Of a DNA stretch of 64,000 nt, positions 12,301 through 21,763 are shown one piece after another. A program made the translations under genes and the position numbers. Below the pieces are notes generated by a model, which worked only from the letters and a program-made list of their open reading frames with translations, was not told the DNA's origin and made no database searches. The DNA comes from Ornithodoros turicata (Eukaryota; Arthropoda; Arachnida; Ixodida; Argasidae): contig NC_088201.1 of NCBI RefSeq assembly GCF_037126465.1, forward strand, positions 86,828,273-86,892,272, read 5' to 3'. How positions within the stretch are numbered: position 1 is the stretch's first letter; the number at the start of each line of letters is the position of its first letter.

Positions 12301-14346
12301 GTGATGGAAAGGATACAAATAACAAGTATAAATAAAGGTTAAAATGAAAAGAACGTAAATACAAAAAACAAAGCTCAGAAGCGCAACATAACGTGAACTC
12401 AAAGGGCTTACGCAGGAAGCGGGAACACAGCTCCTTCTAACTTGCACACGTTGCCTATATACATGCCTGTACATGTCCACATTTTTGTAACCTAAAGTGC
12501 AGTCTTGTACACGAAAGTCTCGTTTACCATGTTGAAATAAACAAGTTGCTCCTACCATTTAATATCACTCCTTGATTTACTCACCACCGGCAACTTGACA
12601 TCGCTCATTTATCTTTTTCTTTTTGGCCTTCTTGTCTCTGTGAAAAATAAATCCATAACAGGACACCCCCTAAGAAATAATAGCCCTCCAATGCCATAGC
12701 GTTATGCCACGGCCTATGCACACAGCCCCATGGTATTTGCAAGTGTGGGCCATGCTGCTGTATGCCATATGCAGAAATTTTGCTCAAGTTTATGAAAAAG
12801 CTGCTGTTGAGCTTTACATAATCCTTCACCCTTCTGCTTGCATATGCTCTTATTGTTCATGCTCATATTCTTCATTTCTAACGGTGGCATTGAAAATGTT
12901 TTGACGGACAAAGATGTCAGGTAGAATTTTTGTGACAGAGCTGCCCACATGTGGTGTCAAAAAGAAGCTCATTGTCAGCGCTCGTACGCATCCTCATTTT
13001 TTATGGTTTCTTGTTTGTGTAAAAAGTAAGGAAAAAGATAAAGAAGTAAACCTCTAATAAGAAGTGCCAAAAATCAGTACAATTTAGGCAGTAGAAATTC
13101 AAACTCGAGAAAACGTAGCGTTGAGCACATTTTGCAATGCTGGTCCAATAGTGCAGTGCTACAAATTTACGTTCAAATAACGATAACTGTCCTGCAAGTC
13201 GCTTTTAATGGAAGACTGTGTATACCTGTACTAACATAACAATGAATTAAAGGAACCATGAAATGATTTTCGGAAATTCCGAGTACTGTGCTGCAAACTG
13301 TTCTCATGGTCCCCCACTATAGTACACACATCGACTTTTAACTGTATTCAGTACAACGGAGGCACAGGCAGAAATAGCAGGGCGTGACCGCCGGATATAC
13401 TGCTTGGAAGTACGGGCTTACGTCATCGCCATGCACTTCTCTCTGCCAACTATGAACAACGAGGAGGACCACACCCCGCGGGACTGTGTGGGTGCATGGC
13501 TTTGGTTTGGAAAACAACAGTGTCATATATCTGGAGTCGAAATCATTTGAAATATGGCAAAAGGCAAATTGTCAGCAGTGGCGGAAGAGATTATGCGTCT
13601 ATGGATTGTTTTTTGGAACTACATTTTTCAACTTCTTCTGTTTTGCACAATCTTATATTGTAAAATTCCAGGTAGACGAACTCTGTCACCTTGGAGGAAA
13701 CGACCCTGGGCAGGCCACACGCAACATTTTGAGCTATCTCCTGACTGACGGCGTAGCAGAGGAGTACAGGTGGGTAGGCCAAAAAGGAAAGAGGAAATTT
13801 GCTGAGCTGAAGCTTCCAGGAATTATTTTTAGTATGTATGCCAGTGTATTCAGTTTACTAGTCTCTGTCAGTCTTGAACCTTTCTTAGCAAATATGTTAG
13901 TGGAAGTAGGCAAGATTATATGCACCGAGTGTTTGAGAGACACATTGAGTGCAAGTTGGTGAATTTTGAACGTAACCACCTGATAATTACACAGGGGCGG
14001 AACACTTCCCACATTATGTAATGCATGAAAGATGCTTCTGTATGAACCCTGCAGTGTAGTACAGTTACATCCTTGTATGAAATTCAAGCAGCAATGTAAG
14101 TTGGGCAGGCACTGCTGTCCCGCGTAAGCCTGGCCGTAGTGAAAGCCTTCTAGTTCATCCCTTTTGTCAACGTTCCATAATCGTTCTTTGCTTTTTACAG
14201 GAGCAGTGAGAGCGAATCGCAAGACATCTGCAGCCACCAGGGTTGAAGTAGAGGCATCCATAAAATCATGGCTACGTCATGCAAAGGATCGCGAAAAGAA
14301 ATCCAGGTCCCAAGATGGCACATCGTCTCAGGGTGGCGCCTGCTAG
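6359..14346 (+). CDS. DUF4806 protein, nine exons, complete spliced frame
   Basis: Exons read from GT-AG sites: 6359-6548, 6672-6812, 6983-7108, 7235-7300, 7370-7405, 7513-7581, 9203-9402, 13672-13831, 14201-14346. Their lengths sum to 1134 nt, giving 377 codons plus TAG with all phases matching and no internal stop. This is strong evidence for a real gene. The first exon opens with MFLIVEFLEEV and a compact ~60-residue module (EIVPAAWV..WP, RLIIK). It is followed by two nuclear-localisation-like basic clusters (RKRKR, KKRK), an acidic/Pro-rich linker, a Leu/Gln-rich helix (RLTQLQQSEQLQEL) and the C-terminal DUF4806 core: LGGNDPGQATRNILSYLL, then RWVGQKGKRKFAEL, ending in VEASIKSWLRHAKDR. Function of DUF4806 is unknown; the nuclear signals and coiled-coil helix suggest a chromatin or DNA-associated partner. 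The ATG sits directly after a TTCCAG acceptor-like sequence, so an upstream non-coding or transposase-shared exon may exist. Introns 6 and 7 are filled with transposons yet the exons are intact, implying recent selection. Confidence 0.83.
7843..9100. mobile_element. Foldback element with ~430-bp terminal inverted repeats
   Basis: Outer ends pair as AGTGTTTCACGAAAATCCC on the left and, in reverse complement, GATGTTTCGCGAAAATCCC on the right. Homology continues inward through the GTGAACCGGT, ATTAATTGGTTTTGGTTTAC and AAATTGACAGCCGGATAGCT-type segments to about 8285 on the left and from about 8675 on the right. The ~390-bp centre is unpaired. The right end is followed by TA, suggesting a Tc1/mariner-like TA insertion. 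It fills nearly all of the DUF4806 intron between 7581 and 9203. No transposase is encoded. Confidence 0.8.
9687..10210. mobile_element. Inverted-repeat (MITE-like) element
   Basis: The left end (GCGTTGACATGGAGCAAC, then TTTTTCCAGCAAC) pairs with the reverse complement of the right end (GTTGCTGGGAAATGTTGCCC then GTGTGAACGCCG). The interior is loosely palindromic, with repeated AGTTGC and AGCAAC words. Both borders carry GCATAG, a possible 6-bp target duplication. It contains a weak tRNA-like B box (GGGTTCAAATCC near 9898). Located in the large DUF4806 intron. Superfamily not assigned. Confidence 0.55.
10206..10320 (+). repeat. tRNA-derived SINE, copy 1
   Basis: Has a pol III A box (TAGCTCAGTTGGTAGAGC) and B box (GGGTTCGAGTAC) with a tRNA-like anticodon stem CTGGA/TCCAG around a loop whose anticodon would be GGT (Thr-like). 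Position 33 is C instead of T and the D-arm has an extra TTAG, so it is not a functional tRNA. The tail (GGCTAACCTTTTC.. through CTTTCATCGTTAACT) recurs at 29606-29676 and, reversed, at 40255-40335. This identifies a dispersed SINE family. Confidence 0.72.
10553..11193. mobile_element. TTAA-flanked MITE, 641 bp
   Basis: TTAA at 10549-10552 and 11194-11197 flank ends reading AGGGGCGCTAAAATACAAAA on the left and, reversed, AGGGGGCACTAAAACGCAAA on the right. TTAA duplication points to the piggyBac or Kolobok groups; there is no coding capacity to decide. Located in the DUF4806 intron upstream of exon 8. Confidence 0.75.
11423..12262. mobile_element. TA-flanked foldback element with ~280-bp inverted repeats
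   Basis: Left end CAAGGTGTTTCACCTAATGTG pairs with reversed right end CAGGGTGTTGCACCTAAGGTG; TA occurs on both sides. Homology runs inward through GGAGGATTG, AAATTTAT, AAGGCCTTGGACAATTTT-like and GACCCAACAAAAACTA segments on each arm, leaving a ~300-bp unpaired centre. Tc1/mariner-like non-autonomous element in the large DUF4806 intron. Confidence 0.82.
13251..13610 (+). mobile_element. 5' fragment of the TTAA composite-element family
   Basis: Preceded by TTAA (13247-13250). It matches the left end of the element at 33936: AGGAACCATGAAATGATTTTC here and ACGGACCACGAAATGATTTTC there. Similarity continues for ~350 bp through TTCCGAGTACT, TTGGTTTGGA.. and into a small coding-like stretch (MAKGKLSAVAEEIMR here, MAKRKLSAMEEDIMR there). 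No right terminus was seen; similarity stops just before the acceptor of DUF4806 exon 8. Confidence 0.7.
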
Positions 14347-14528
14347 CTTTGATTCAGCATGTCACTGCATTTGCACCACAGCAACCTGTGGAAAATATCA
14401 TTTGTTCACAGTAACACCAGGTGTAGGCATTACTTCATGTGTCCTCCTATTGCCTGCATGAAAGCAAACATTGTTTTCTGAGAAGAGTTGTGTCCAGTGA
14501 ATGTTGCAGACACTCTGATGCAAATGTA

Positions 14529-15106
14529 CAGGGTGAATTTAGCAAAGGCTGCACATTTTAATTGTGTCGTACAAATGTAGGATGACATTTCTGGCTCTTC
14601 AACTTTACAGACTGATATTATTTGCCTGCAGTTTTATCCACATTTTTTCGAATGCTGTCACTTGGTAGAAAAAAAGTGATGCAAACCAAATTCACACCCT
14701 ATGCATTTCCTATGGCCTATACCGTCAGTAAATCGCCATGGTTTCCTATGTCTGCTTCACGTTCACATTCCCACGACAGGTGGCGCTACCTGAAAGCCCT
14801 GCATTTGGTTCCTTAGGTTTTGTTTTGCTTCATCTCCAGGCACTACCACCTATACGTGGTGGTCTGAACGTGTGGCAGAGAGGGGAAAAATGGCTGTTTG
14901 TGGGTGGTATAGGCCATAGGGAATGCATGGAGGTGAGAATTTGCTTTGCTCCTATTTTCTTTTCTACAAGGTGGTATCATTTGAAAAATATCTGGATAAA
15001 GCTTCTGGCAAATGACTATCAGTCTGCAAAGTCTGATTCACAAGAGACGTTATCTTATATTTTGACGACTCAGTCAAAATGTGTAATCTTTGCTGAATTC
15101 ACCCTG
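14529..15106. mobile_element. TA-flanked inverted-repeat element, 578 bp
   Basis: CAGGGTGAATTTAGCAAAGG on the left and reversed CAGGGTGAATTCAGCAAAGA on the right, with TA on both sides. An inner palindromic section pairs around GCATTTCCTATGGCCTATAC and its reversed counterpart near 14905-14930. Same CAGGGTG-type termini as two neighbouring foldback elements. It lies in the 3' untranslated region of the DUF4806 unit. Confidence 0.78.
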
Positions 15107-15279
15107 TAGATATGGCTCGTCCAATCAGTTTTGTCACAGATGTTTTGTCTGTCATGCAAGTCTTTGCAAGCAGCTGCATATGTTTAAATGCCATAGGCAA
15201 CAGGAAATACAAAGAAAAATGCATACTCTGATATGCAGTGCTTGAAAGCTTCTGTTTTTATGGGGGCATGTAAACACAT

Positions 15280-16400
15280 TACTGTGACGGTTCTGCTGCC
15301 CTGGTTACATGCTGTGTATCGAAATGAGACTTAAGTTTTCTGTGTACATCCTGTATCTTTTTGTCACCATTCTAGTCAGAATGTTTATAAACCCAGCATT
15401 TTTATAAACTCTTCTGTGATACCATTATAGTTTTACCTTACTGTGATACGCGTAGAATGACAAGCCCGCGAGATAAGGTAAAAAGAATGACGATGAACCG
15501 GTTAGAAGCCTGATTAAGTTAATTACGAGACTTTCATGCAGTAATTTGCACTTCTTTAGGTAACAAACAACATGGTACAGTGAAACTTTATACATGTTCA
15601 GCTCTTGAAAAAAGAGAGAGGGAGGAAGTGGGCAAGGGCTATACAAAAACCTTAGATGGGAGACGGCATAAAATGGGCACACCAGTTTGGGGACGTCAGC
15701 AGCAATACGATCTGAGGTTTTTGTATAACACTTCACCACTTTCTCCCTCTCTCTTCTTCATGAGTTGAACATTTATAAAGTCTCCCTGTACAATGTATTT
15801 TGTTACCTGAAGAAGTGCAAATTACTGCATGAAAGCCTGGTAATAAACTTAATCAGGCTTCTAACCGGTTCATCGTCATCCTTTTTACCTTACTGTGATA
15901 TCTTGTCAAGACTATTTTTATGAAAAGCTACTTTACTCACTCAGCACACGAATAAATGTGTGTTACTGCGACACTGCCTCTGCTACTTTGATTACATGCC
16001 ATGTGATAGAATGTGACTTAGCCTTTTGCTCTGCACACCCTCTATTTTTGTTTCCATTTTCAGAATGCTTATAAGCGCAGCATTTCTATCTGCTCCTAGC
16101 TGCTTTGATACTGTTCTAGATTAACCTTACCATGATGTAACTCACTCTAATCAAGACTGTTTTGATGAAAAGACTTTACTCAGTCAGTACACAAATGTGT
16201 CTTACCGTGGCAGTGCCTGTGCTCATTACATGCTATGTGATAGAATGTGACTTTTTCTGTGCACAACATGTGTGTCTGTCTCCATTCTAGTTAGCGCTTA
16301 TGACCCCAGCATTTACATAAGCTCTGCTGTGATAGTATTGGAGTTTTATATCTTACTTTTAATTCATTTTAGTCAACAGTATGTTACAAAAAGCTGTCTT
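15280..16400 (+). repeat. ~240-bp tandem repeat, about three copies, 3' of DUF4806
   Basis: A unit running from TGAAAAGCTACTTTACTCA through TTACATGCCATGTGATAGAATGTGAC, a CCATTTTCAGAATGCTTATAA segment and CAGCATTT..GATA recurs at about 15280-15440, 15905-16140 and 16145-16395, diverged but colinear. Copy 1 is interrupted by the foldback element at 15472-15896. A tandem array at this place in a CACTA-like unit is what subterminal repeats would look like. A comparable but unrelated-sequence array follows the second DUF4806 gene at 48150-48800. Confidence 0.7.
15472..15896. mobile_element. Foldback element, ~185-bp arms
   Basis: Left arm (AAGGTAAAAAGAATGACGAT then GAACCGGTTAGAAGCCTGAT) is the reverse complement of the right arm, including the GAGAGGGAG stretch near 15615 and its mate near 15745. 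The central loop is only ~55 bp. ACCTTACTGTGATA occurs immediately outside on both sides, either a target duplication or part of the host tandem repeat. Confidence 0.78.
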
Positions 16401-16417
16401 ACTGTACTCAGCACACC

Positions 16418-16423
16418 AATAAA
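16418..16423 (+). terminator. AATAAA polyadenylation signal of the transposase-DUF4806 unit
   Basis: AATAAA in GCACACCAATAAAGTTT. It is the last clear signal downstream of the DUF4806 stop at 14346 and after the tandem repeats. No AATAAA was noted between the transposase stop (6198) and the DUF4806 start, so it may serve both. Use is inferred. Confidence 0.4.
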
Positions 16424-16439
16424 GTTTTAAGCTGAACCA

Positions 16440-19295
16440 GATATTTGCATCATAACATTTCTTTTACCTAGTAGATATACCTAGTACATATACCTAGCAT
16501 AACATAAAAAAAATGTCCCAACAACCCACAGAACCAGTAACCGCCCCTGGACAGCCGACAAGGGTCCGAGCATCCTCAGCCTAAAGTGAACATCGATTGA
16601 ACTCCTCCAGGACGCGTTAGATGGGATGCTCCAATGAGTATACATCAGCAGACGTCCCACGTATATTAACCTGTGGACACCATGCGCACCCCATCCGCAG
16701 TGTGTTCACAAAGAGCCGTTTGAGCACCCCTTTTCGCTCTTCACACCCCAGCTCGTTCTTCTCTCCCGGTCTGTCGTCTGACTGCGTTGCCGCCAAAGGA
16801 GAAATCTGCGCAGAAGGCTTGTTTTTTTTTTTCGCAACGCGCAGAAGAGAGAGTCATGTGATGCCATACATGCCATAGCCCGTTGTGCGGATGATTTCAA
16901 ACGCCGCTGGAGACGCTGGAGAAACATGGCGGCGTCTGCAATGGCTCGGAGTAATACGGTAATTTTCAACGCGAACAGCACCAGTACAACTTGAATTTTG
17001 TGAAGAGTTAGGTGCATATGCCTTGTAGGTAACGGATTCTCCATCGGGGGCCACTACCTATGACCCAAATGCAGGTAAACGGCAGTGGTGCCTTTGTTTC
17101 CTAACGCTCGCGTTTAAGACTCATTTGTCAAGTCGCTTTAACCCACTGGCTAGTGAAAAAAAAAGTGCAATCGATCCTAGCTGAGCTTGTAACATAGGCA
17201 TATTAGCATTGCGTGCTACTTTTATTATGTGGTTCACTCACTGTGTTCTTGATGATCTTTCAGGAATAAAGGGATATACCGCGTAGCATCGGTCATTCAT
17301 TGCTGCGTGCGTCTCAGCGTCTTCCAGAGAGTGTATGGTGTTTTCTCTATGAGCAGTCTTGGAATTATTTACTGTGTTATGCGTTACAGGTAAGAACGTT
17401 AGGTAAACGAGAAGTACGGCCAAACGCTGGTATGCGTATGTGTCATAGGCAGAGACCGATGATGCCTGATTATGTCTGTTGTTTTTATCAGTGTGCCTCG
17501 CTGGAAGAACTTGGCCAGTGAGTTCCAGAGGCCGGAAGACACAGAAAGGAACAATATCAAGACACCGGTAGCCATTCATAAGACGTGAAGGAGTGTGAGG
17601 ATACAGTTGCGTCGGCTTCATGCAAGATGCCAACTAATTATACGGCGGGTAACATGGATGTTTTTTTTTTTCCTTGTCTTCGTAACGTAGTGATATGGTG
17701 ATCACGATCTGTATGAACTGGAATGATCCGTATAGGGCACCTTGTCACGTGCTTTCATTATTTGTACTGCTTATGTGCCGGCAGGCATGTGCGAATGCAC
17801 ATGTAAATAAAGTCCACATAGAAATAAAGTATTTTGGGTGCACACTTGCCTCCTTCTGTTTATCTCATGATTAAAATTACGATATTTCTATAGCCGCGCG
17901 ATACCTGTAGGGCCGGAATAGAGATCCTCCACAGGTCCCTCGGAGATCCGCATCGGCGGTCCTACGACGTCCATTTCGCATAATTTTCTCTTGATTAGCA
18001 CGGTAGTACGGGCGTAGTTAAAACGTAACCGGGAGCAAATGTGTACGTTCATGAGACGTACCCGACATCCACAACCCGACGTTCGCTGGATGTTGATGGG
18101 CGGTTAATGGTTCTGTGGGAAGGTGCCAGATCATGTCTTTAGAAGACATCCCAGTGACATGATATGGATGCTTGTTTTTACATCCATGGGATGTCCACTC
18201 TGACATCATCGGGAGGATTGTGGACGTCCATAGGTAGTCCATATGTCCTGGTAAGGATGTCTTGCTGTCATCCTAGGGACATTTATGGTTTACTGGGTGT
18301 TTTCCTGTGACTGCAATACCTTGCTTATTTCAAAAGTAACCTTTCCGCTGCTGGGAATGTCACAACTCTAAGCTCCTTGACGTCAGGGGCAGTTGCTTCC
18401 TTCCTTCTCTCATATTCGAGGATGAGGGCAGGACGTGCGCCAAAAAGGACTCGAATGAACAAAATAATGAAGAAAAGACGTATCTTTGGGATACTTTTTG
18501 AATTGACTCCCCAAAGGCAAATTCTTCTTCTGAAAAACTAATGTCATCACGGCATGGAAGACTCCCAGTGTTGTCATTGTACCGAAATTCGATGTTTTAT
18601 AATGAAAAAGTTAATCACCGAAAGTAATTAAGACAACGTCCTAACTGGCCACTGGTACCTTTCAAAGATGGCCCCCACACCATACATTACACCACTATTT
18701 ATTCTAACTGAGCACAATTAATCTGTCTATTTTAAAAAATTCCGGTCAGTTTTAATAACGCACCATGTATATATATATATATAAGGCCGAAACAGCTGTC
18801 CAATGCTGGTGTGGCGACGTTTGGAACTTATAAATATATGTATATACATATATAGACTTTATAAAAGCGGTAGAACCTGTATTCCTACATGCTTTGTATT
18901 CACTGCAGGAAGCCCCAGCTGCAGATTTACATTGTGCAGTTTACATTATAATATTTATATATGTTGTGTTCATCGCAGAGACATTTCTGTGCATATCACA
19001 CTGTATTTTAGAGAATAAATTATATGCCTCGTTCTAAATGCCTTGTAGCTGACTCCTCGAGTGTGGCGCGGAAACTAGAATAAAATTTATTACATCTCAA
19101 AAGCAATTAGAAGTAACATCCCATATGCGTCGAAAAGTGTCATGGCGACGTCGTGGGGACGTTCCTGGGATCTACAAAATGTGCCGAAATCCTGGTCTCC
19201 AGGATCTCCCCTGGACATCCTGGAGATCTGCAGGGTGCTCCCTGGGATATCCTAATGTCCAAATTGGGATATCTCGCAGATGTCACTGGGACATA
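16440..19295. other. Non-coding, repeat-rich interval
   Basis: No coding exon recognised. Contains AATAAA signals near 17804 and 17822 without an attached gene, and an alternating TA tract at about 18767-18783. It also holds degenerate GGATGTCC/GGACGTCC-rich segments (about 16520-16700, 17905-18300, 19125-19294) that belong to a dispersed repeat also found at 49260-49700. Confidence 0.5.
19125..19294. repeat. GGGATATCC/GGACGTCC degenerate palindromic repeat
   Basis: Dense in short palindrome-like words: GACGTCGTGGGGACGTTCC, CTGGGATATCCTAATGTCC, TTGGGATATCTCGCAGATGTC. The same vocabulary occurs at 18050-18300 and 49260-49700. The units are too diverged to give a fixed period by eye. No coding frame is supported. 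Confidence 0.5.
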
Positions 19296-20192
19296 CAGGG
19301 TGTCCACGCTAAGTGTGAACAGATTTTTTAAAAATATATATATAACACTTTTTCCAAGATGAAATCAATTGCAATATAGCATATGCTAAAGGGCACTCCC
19401 TAGCAGGGCATTAGCAAAGTCCAAAGGCAATGTGTTAATTAACTTTCATTAATTAACTTTTTAATTATAAAAGCTACAAAGTTGTCCCAATGAGAACATC
19501 TGTTCCTTTCGGTCACCTGATATCGTAGCCGTTTTCAGAACAAAGATCCGTTCGATAGATCGCCCGGAAAAAATTCGTGAAGGAACGCCATTTTTTCTTT
19601 ATTTTGTTCATTGCGCTTCTTAGAAGACGAGTCTTTCTGTCACCCCCAATGTGAGAGGGAGAAAGAGCACACTATCGCCTCTCGCGTCCTGGAAAAATAT
19701 TAAAACGAAACAGAAAATGCAACCCAAGATAAGGCCAGTTCCGATAGAGTCACCCGATACATTTGTTCTTGTTTTGTTTCCGCAAGTTAAAGCTCATCTT
19801 CGACGCATGAGGCGGCACTGTGCTCCTTCCCCCTCTCCAGTTGGGGATGAAGGAAATACGCGTCTTCTAAGAAGCGCAATGAACAAAATAAAGAAAGAAA
19901 TGGCGTTCCTTCACGAATTTTTTACGGGCGATCTATCGAACGGATTTTGTTCTGAAAACGGCTACGATGTCAGGTGACCGAAAGGAACAGTTGTTCTCAT
20001 TGGGACAACTTTGTAACTTTTATAATTAAAAAGTTAATTAATGAAAGTTAATTAAGACATTGCCTTTGGACTTTGCTAATGCCCTGCTAGGGAGTGCCCT
20101 TCAGCATATGCTATATTGCAATTGATTTCATTTTGGAAAAAGTGTTATATATATTTTTAAAAAATCTGTTCACACTTAGCGTGGACACCCTG
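19296..20192. mobile_element. TA-flanked foldback element, ~370-bp inverted repeats
   Basis: Starts CAGGGTGTCCACGCTAAGTG and ends with its exact reverse complement, with TA on both sides (19294-19295, 20193-20194). The arms are nearly identical inward through GGGCACTCC or GGGAGTGCCC, TTAATTAACTTT, GTTGTCCCAATGAGAACA and TTCTTAGAAGACG to about 19670 and from about 19835. The low divergence implies a fairly recent insertion. No transposase frame; Tc1/mariner-like non-autonomous. Confidence 0.88.
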
Positions 20193-20516
20193 TACATGGT
20201 TTACTGGGATATGGAGCCAACGACACCTTTCTGTTGAATCCATTGAGACAAATTTCCGTGAGGTGTTTCATGTCGGACGAGGAAGAACATCTCAAGACTT
20301 CGCGACGGCGCGGAGAGTGTAGAGTGGAGAGCACTTTGTGTAAGGTGAGGTGAGCACGGAGATTCATTTTGGAGCGTAAATATATTGATGCTCGCCCGAA
20401 AAAGTACTGCTGCGTAGCCTGTGATCCTTGTGCGTATAGTTGTGAGGATCCACGAGTATATAAGCATGGGGCGACGACATGGCTTGTTTATATGCGTCCA
20501 CAAAATAGTTTAATCT

Positions 20517-20546
20517 TTTCCTACCAAACAGTTGTTTGGTAGGAAA
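20517..20546. repeat. Perfect 14-bp hairpin, 2-nt loop
   Basis: TTTCCTACCAAACA, spacer GT, then its exact reverse complement. No transposon hallmarks; looks like a short template-switch palindrome. Confidence 0.85.
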
Positions 20547-21654
20547 GTTGGGGGGACACATGGCGCACGTGTGTGTACACTTTGCACGAAGAAAACGAAG
20601 AGACTGAGTCTTGCACAGAAAAGCATCTTTTTTTATTTACACATCAGCCTCTAGATCCGAACTGCGTTCCCAATACAGATTATCAAGACTAAAGCTAGCT
20701 GGACTTATTCTTCGTCTGTCTTCCCACTGCTAGGATGCAGTCGAGTCGTCTTCATCCTGTCCTGGCACATTTCTTGACGTGCTTGCAGCTATTAGAGACG
20801 GTGGACTTGAAATGCTTCCTCCACAATGCCGCGAATAAATTCACGAAATTCTTCGTTTTTTGTGTTTTTTCTTTCGACGAGAAACGCAGGAGTATAAACC
20901 ACACATGACGTTTTCACGTATTCGTGAGAATGATGACGCGCGGATAAAAACACGCAAAGACACGAGAACGAAACCAAAACGACGAAGCGTCAGCGGCGCC
21001 GAGCGAATGCGACGTGAGAGTACGCCGCGGGTGGCGCTAGGAGCACGCGCGAGACGATTAGCCGGCATGCTTGTCGTTGAGTTTCGCAGCGATGTACAGT
21101 TATGATGAGCAGTGTTCGCTTCTCACTGTGATTAGGCCTGAGCGAAGCCTTTTCCCCGATGATGAGCGGTGTTTGTTCGCACTCTCGCATGTCTGTTCCC
21201 GTTTATGCATTATATACCCGTGTTCGCTTCATGTATGTCGGAACATGTTTACTGCGATTAGGCCTAAGCGCTCGTCTTAAGCCTTTTTGCCGATGAGCAG
21301 TGTTTGTACGCGCTCTCACATGCTTAGACCTGTTTAGCAGTGTCTTTCTTGTTGCAATTTTTCTCGCTGCTAGCATTTTGTTGTTTTTTCTGCCTTCCAC
21401 GTACGCAAACTGCCATGAGGAGGAATGTGGCACCACCTGGTGTGATGCCTTGCGACCTCTTTAGTCGGAAAGATTTTAGTTCGGTCCGCAGGATTTGTGA
21501 ATAGTGTAAATTGTGATTGATTGTGGTAGATTGTGATGGGGACAGATAGATCGTAAGACAGGAGAATGCGACTAAAAACACGTCGGTGAAGCAGCGGCTC
21601 GGTGTGGCGCGAAACTCAAAAGGGCAGTCTAATTTTGATCTTGAAGAGCGCGCG
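20547..21654. other. Unassigned interval
   Basis: No recognised domain. One minus-strand open stretch (20792-20977) contains the protein-like segment ERKNTKNEEFREFIRGIVEE and ends at a stop, which could be a 3'-terminal exon of an unknown element gene, but no splice partners were identified. Elsewhere there are repeated GATTAGGCCTGAGCG / GATTAGGCCTAAGCG words (about 21130 and 21258), a short direct repeat of ~130 bp spacing. Confidence 0.35.
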
Positions 21655-21763
21655 AAAAATAAATAATAAAATAAATCAGCGAGAAGATGACAGATCAAAA
21701 TGACAACCAAGGAATGTGCAACAAATGTTTGAGATGGATGTCACTGGAAGAGACGCCTTTTAA

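Noticed and set aside
13734..14261. 175-aa minus-strand ORF
   Set aside because: Antisense shadow of DUF4806 exons 8 and 9 and their intron; no domain.
16706..17633. Host gene in the 16.7-17.6 kb interval
   Set aside because: Open frames overlap on both strands with no domain, no consistent splice phases and no conserved motif; the nearby AATAAA signals alone are not evidence of a gene.
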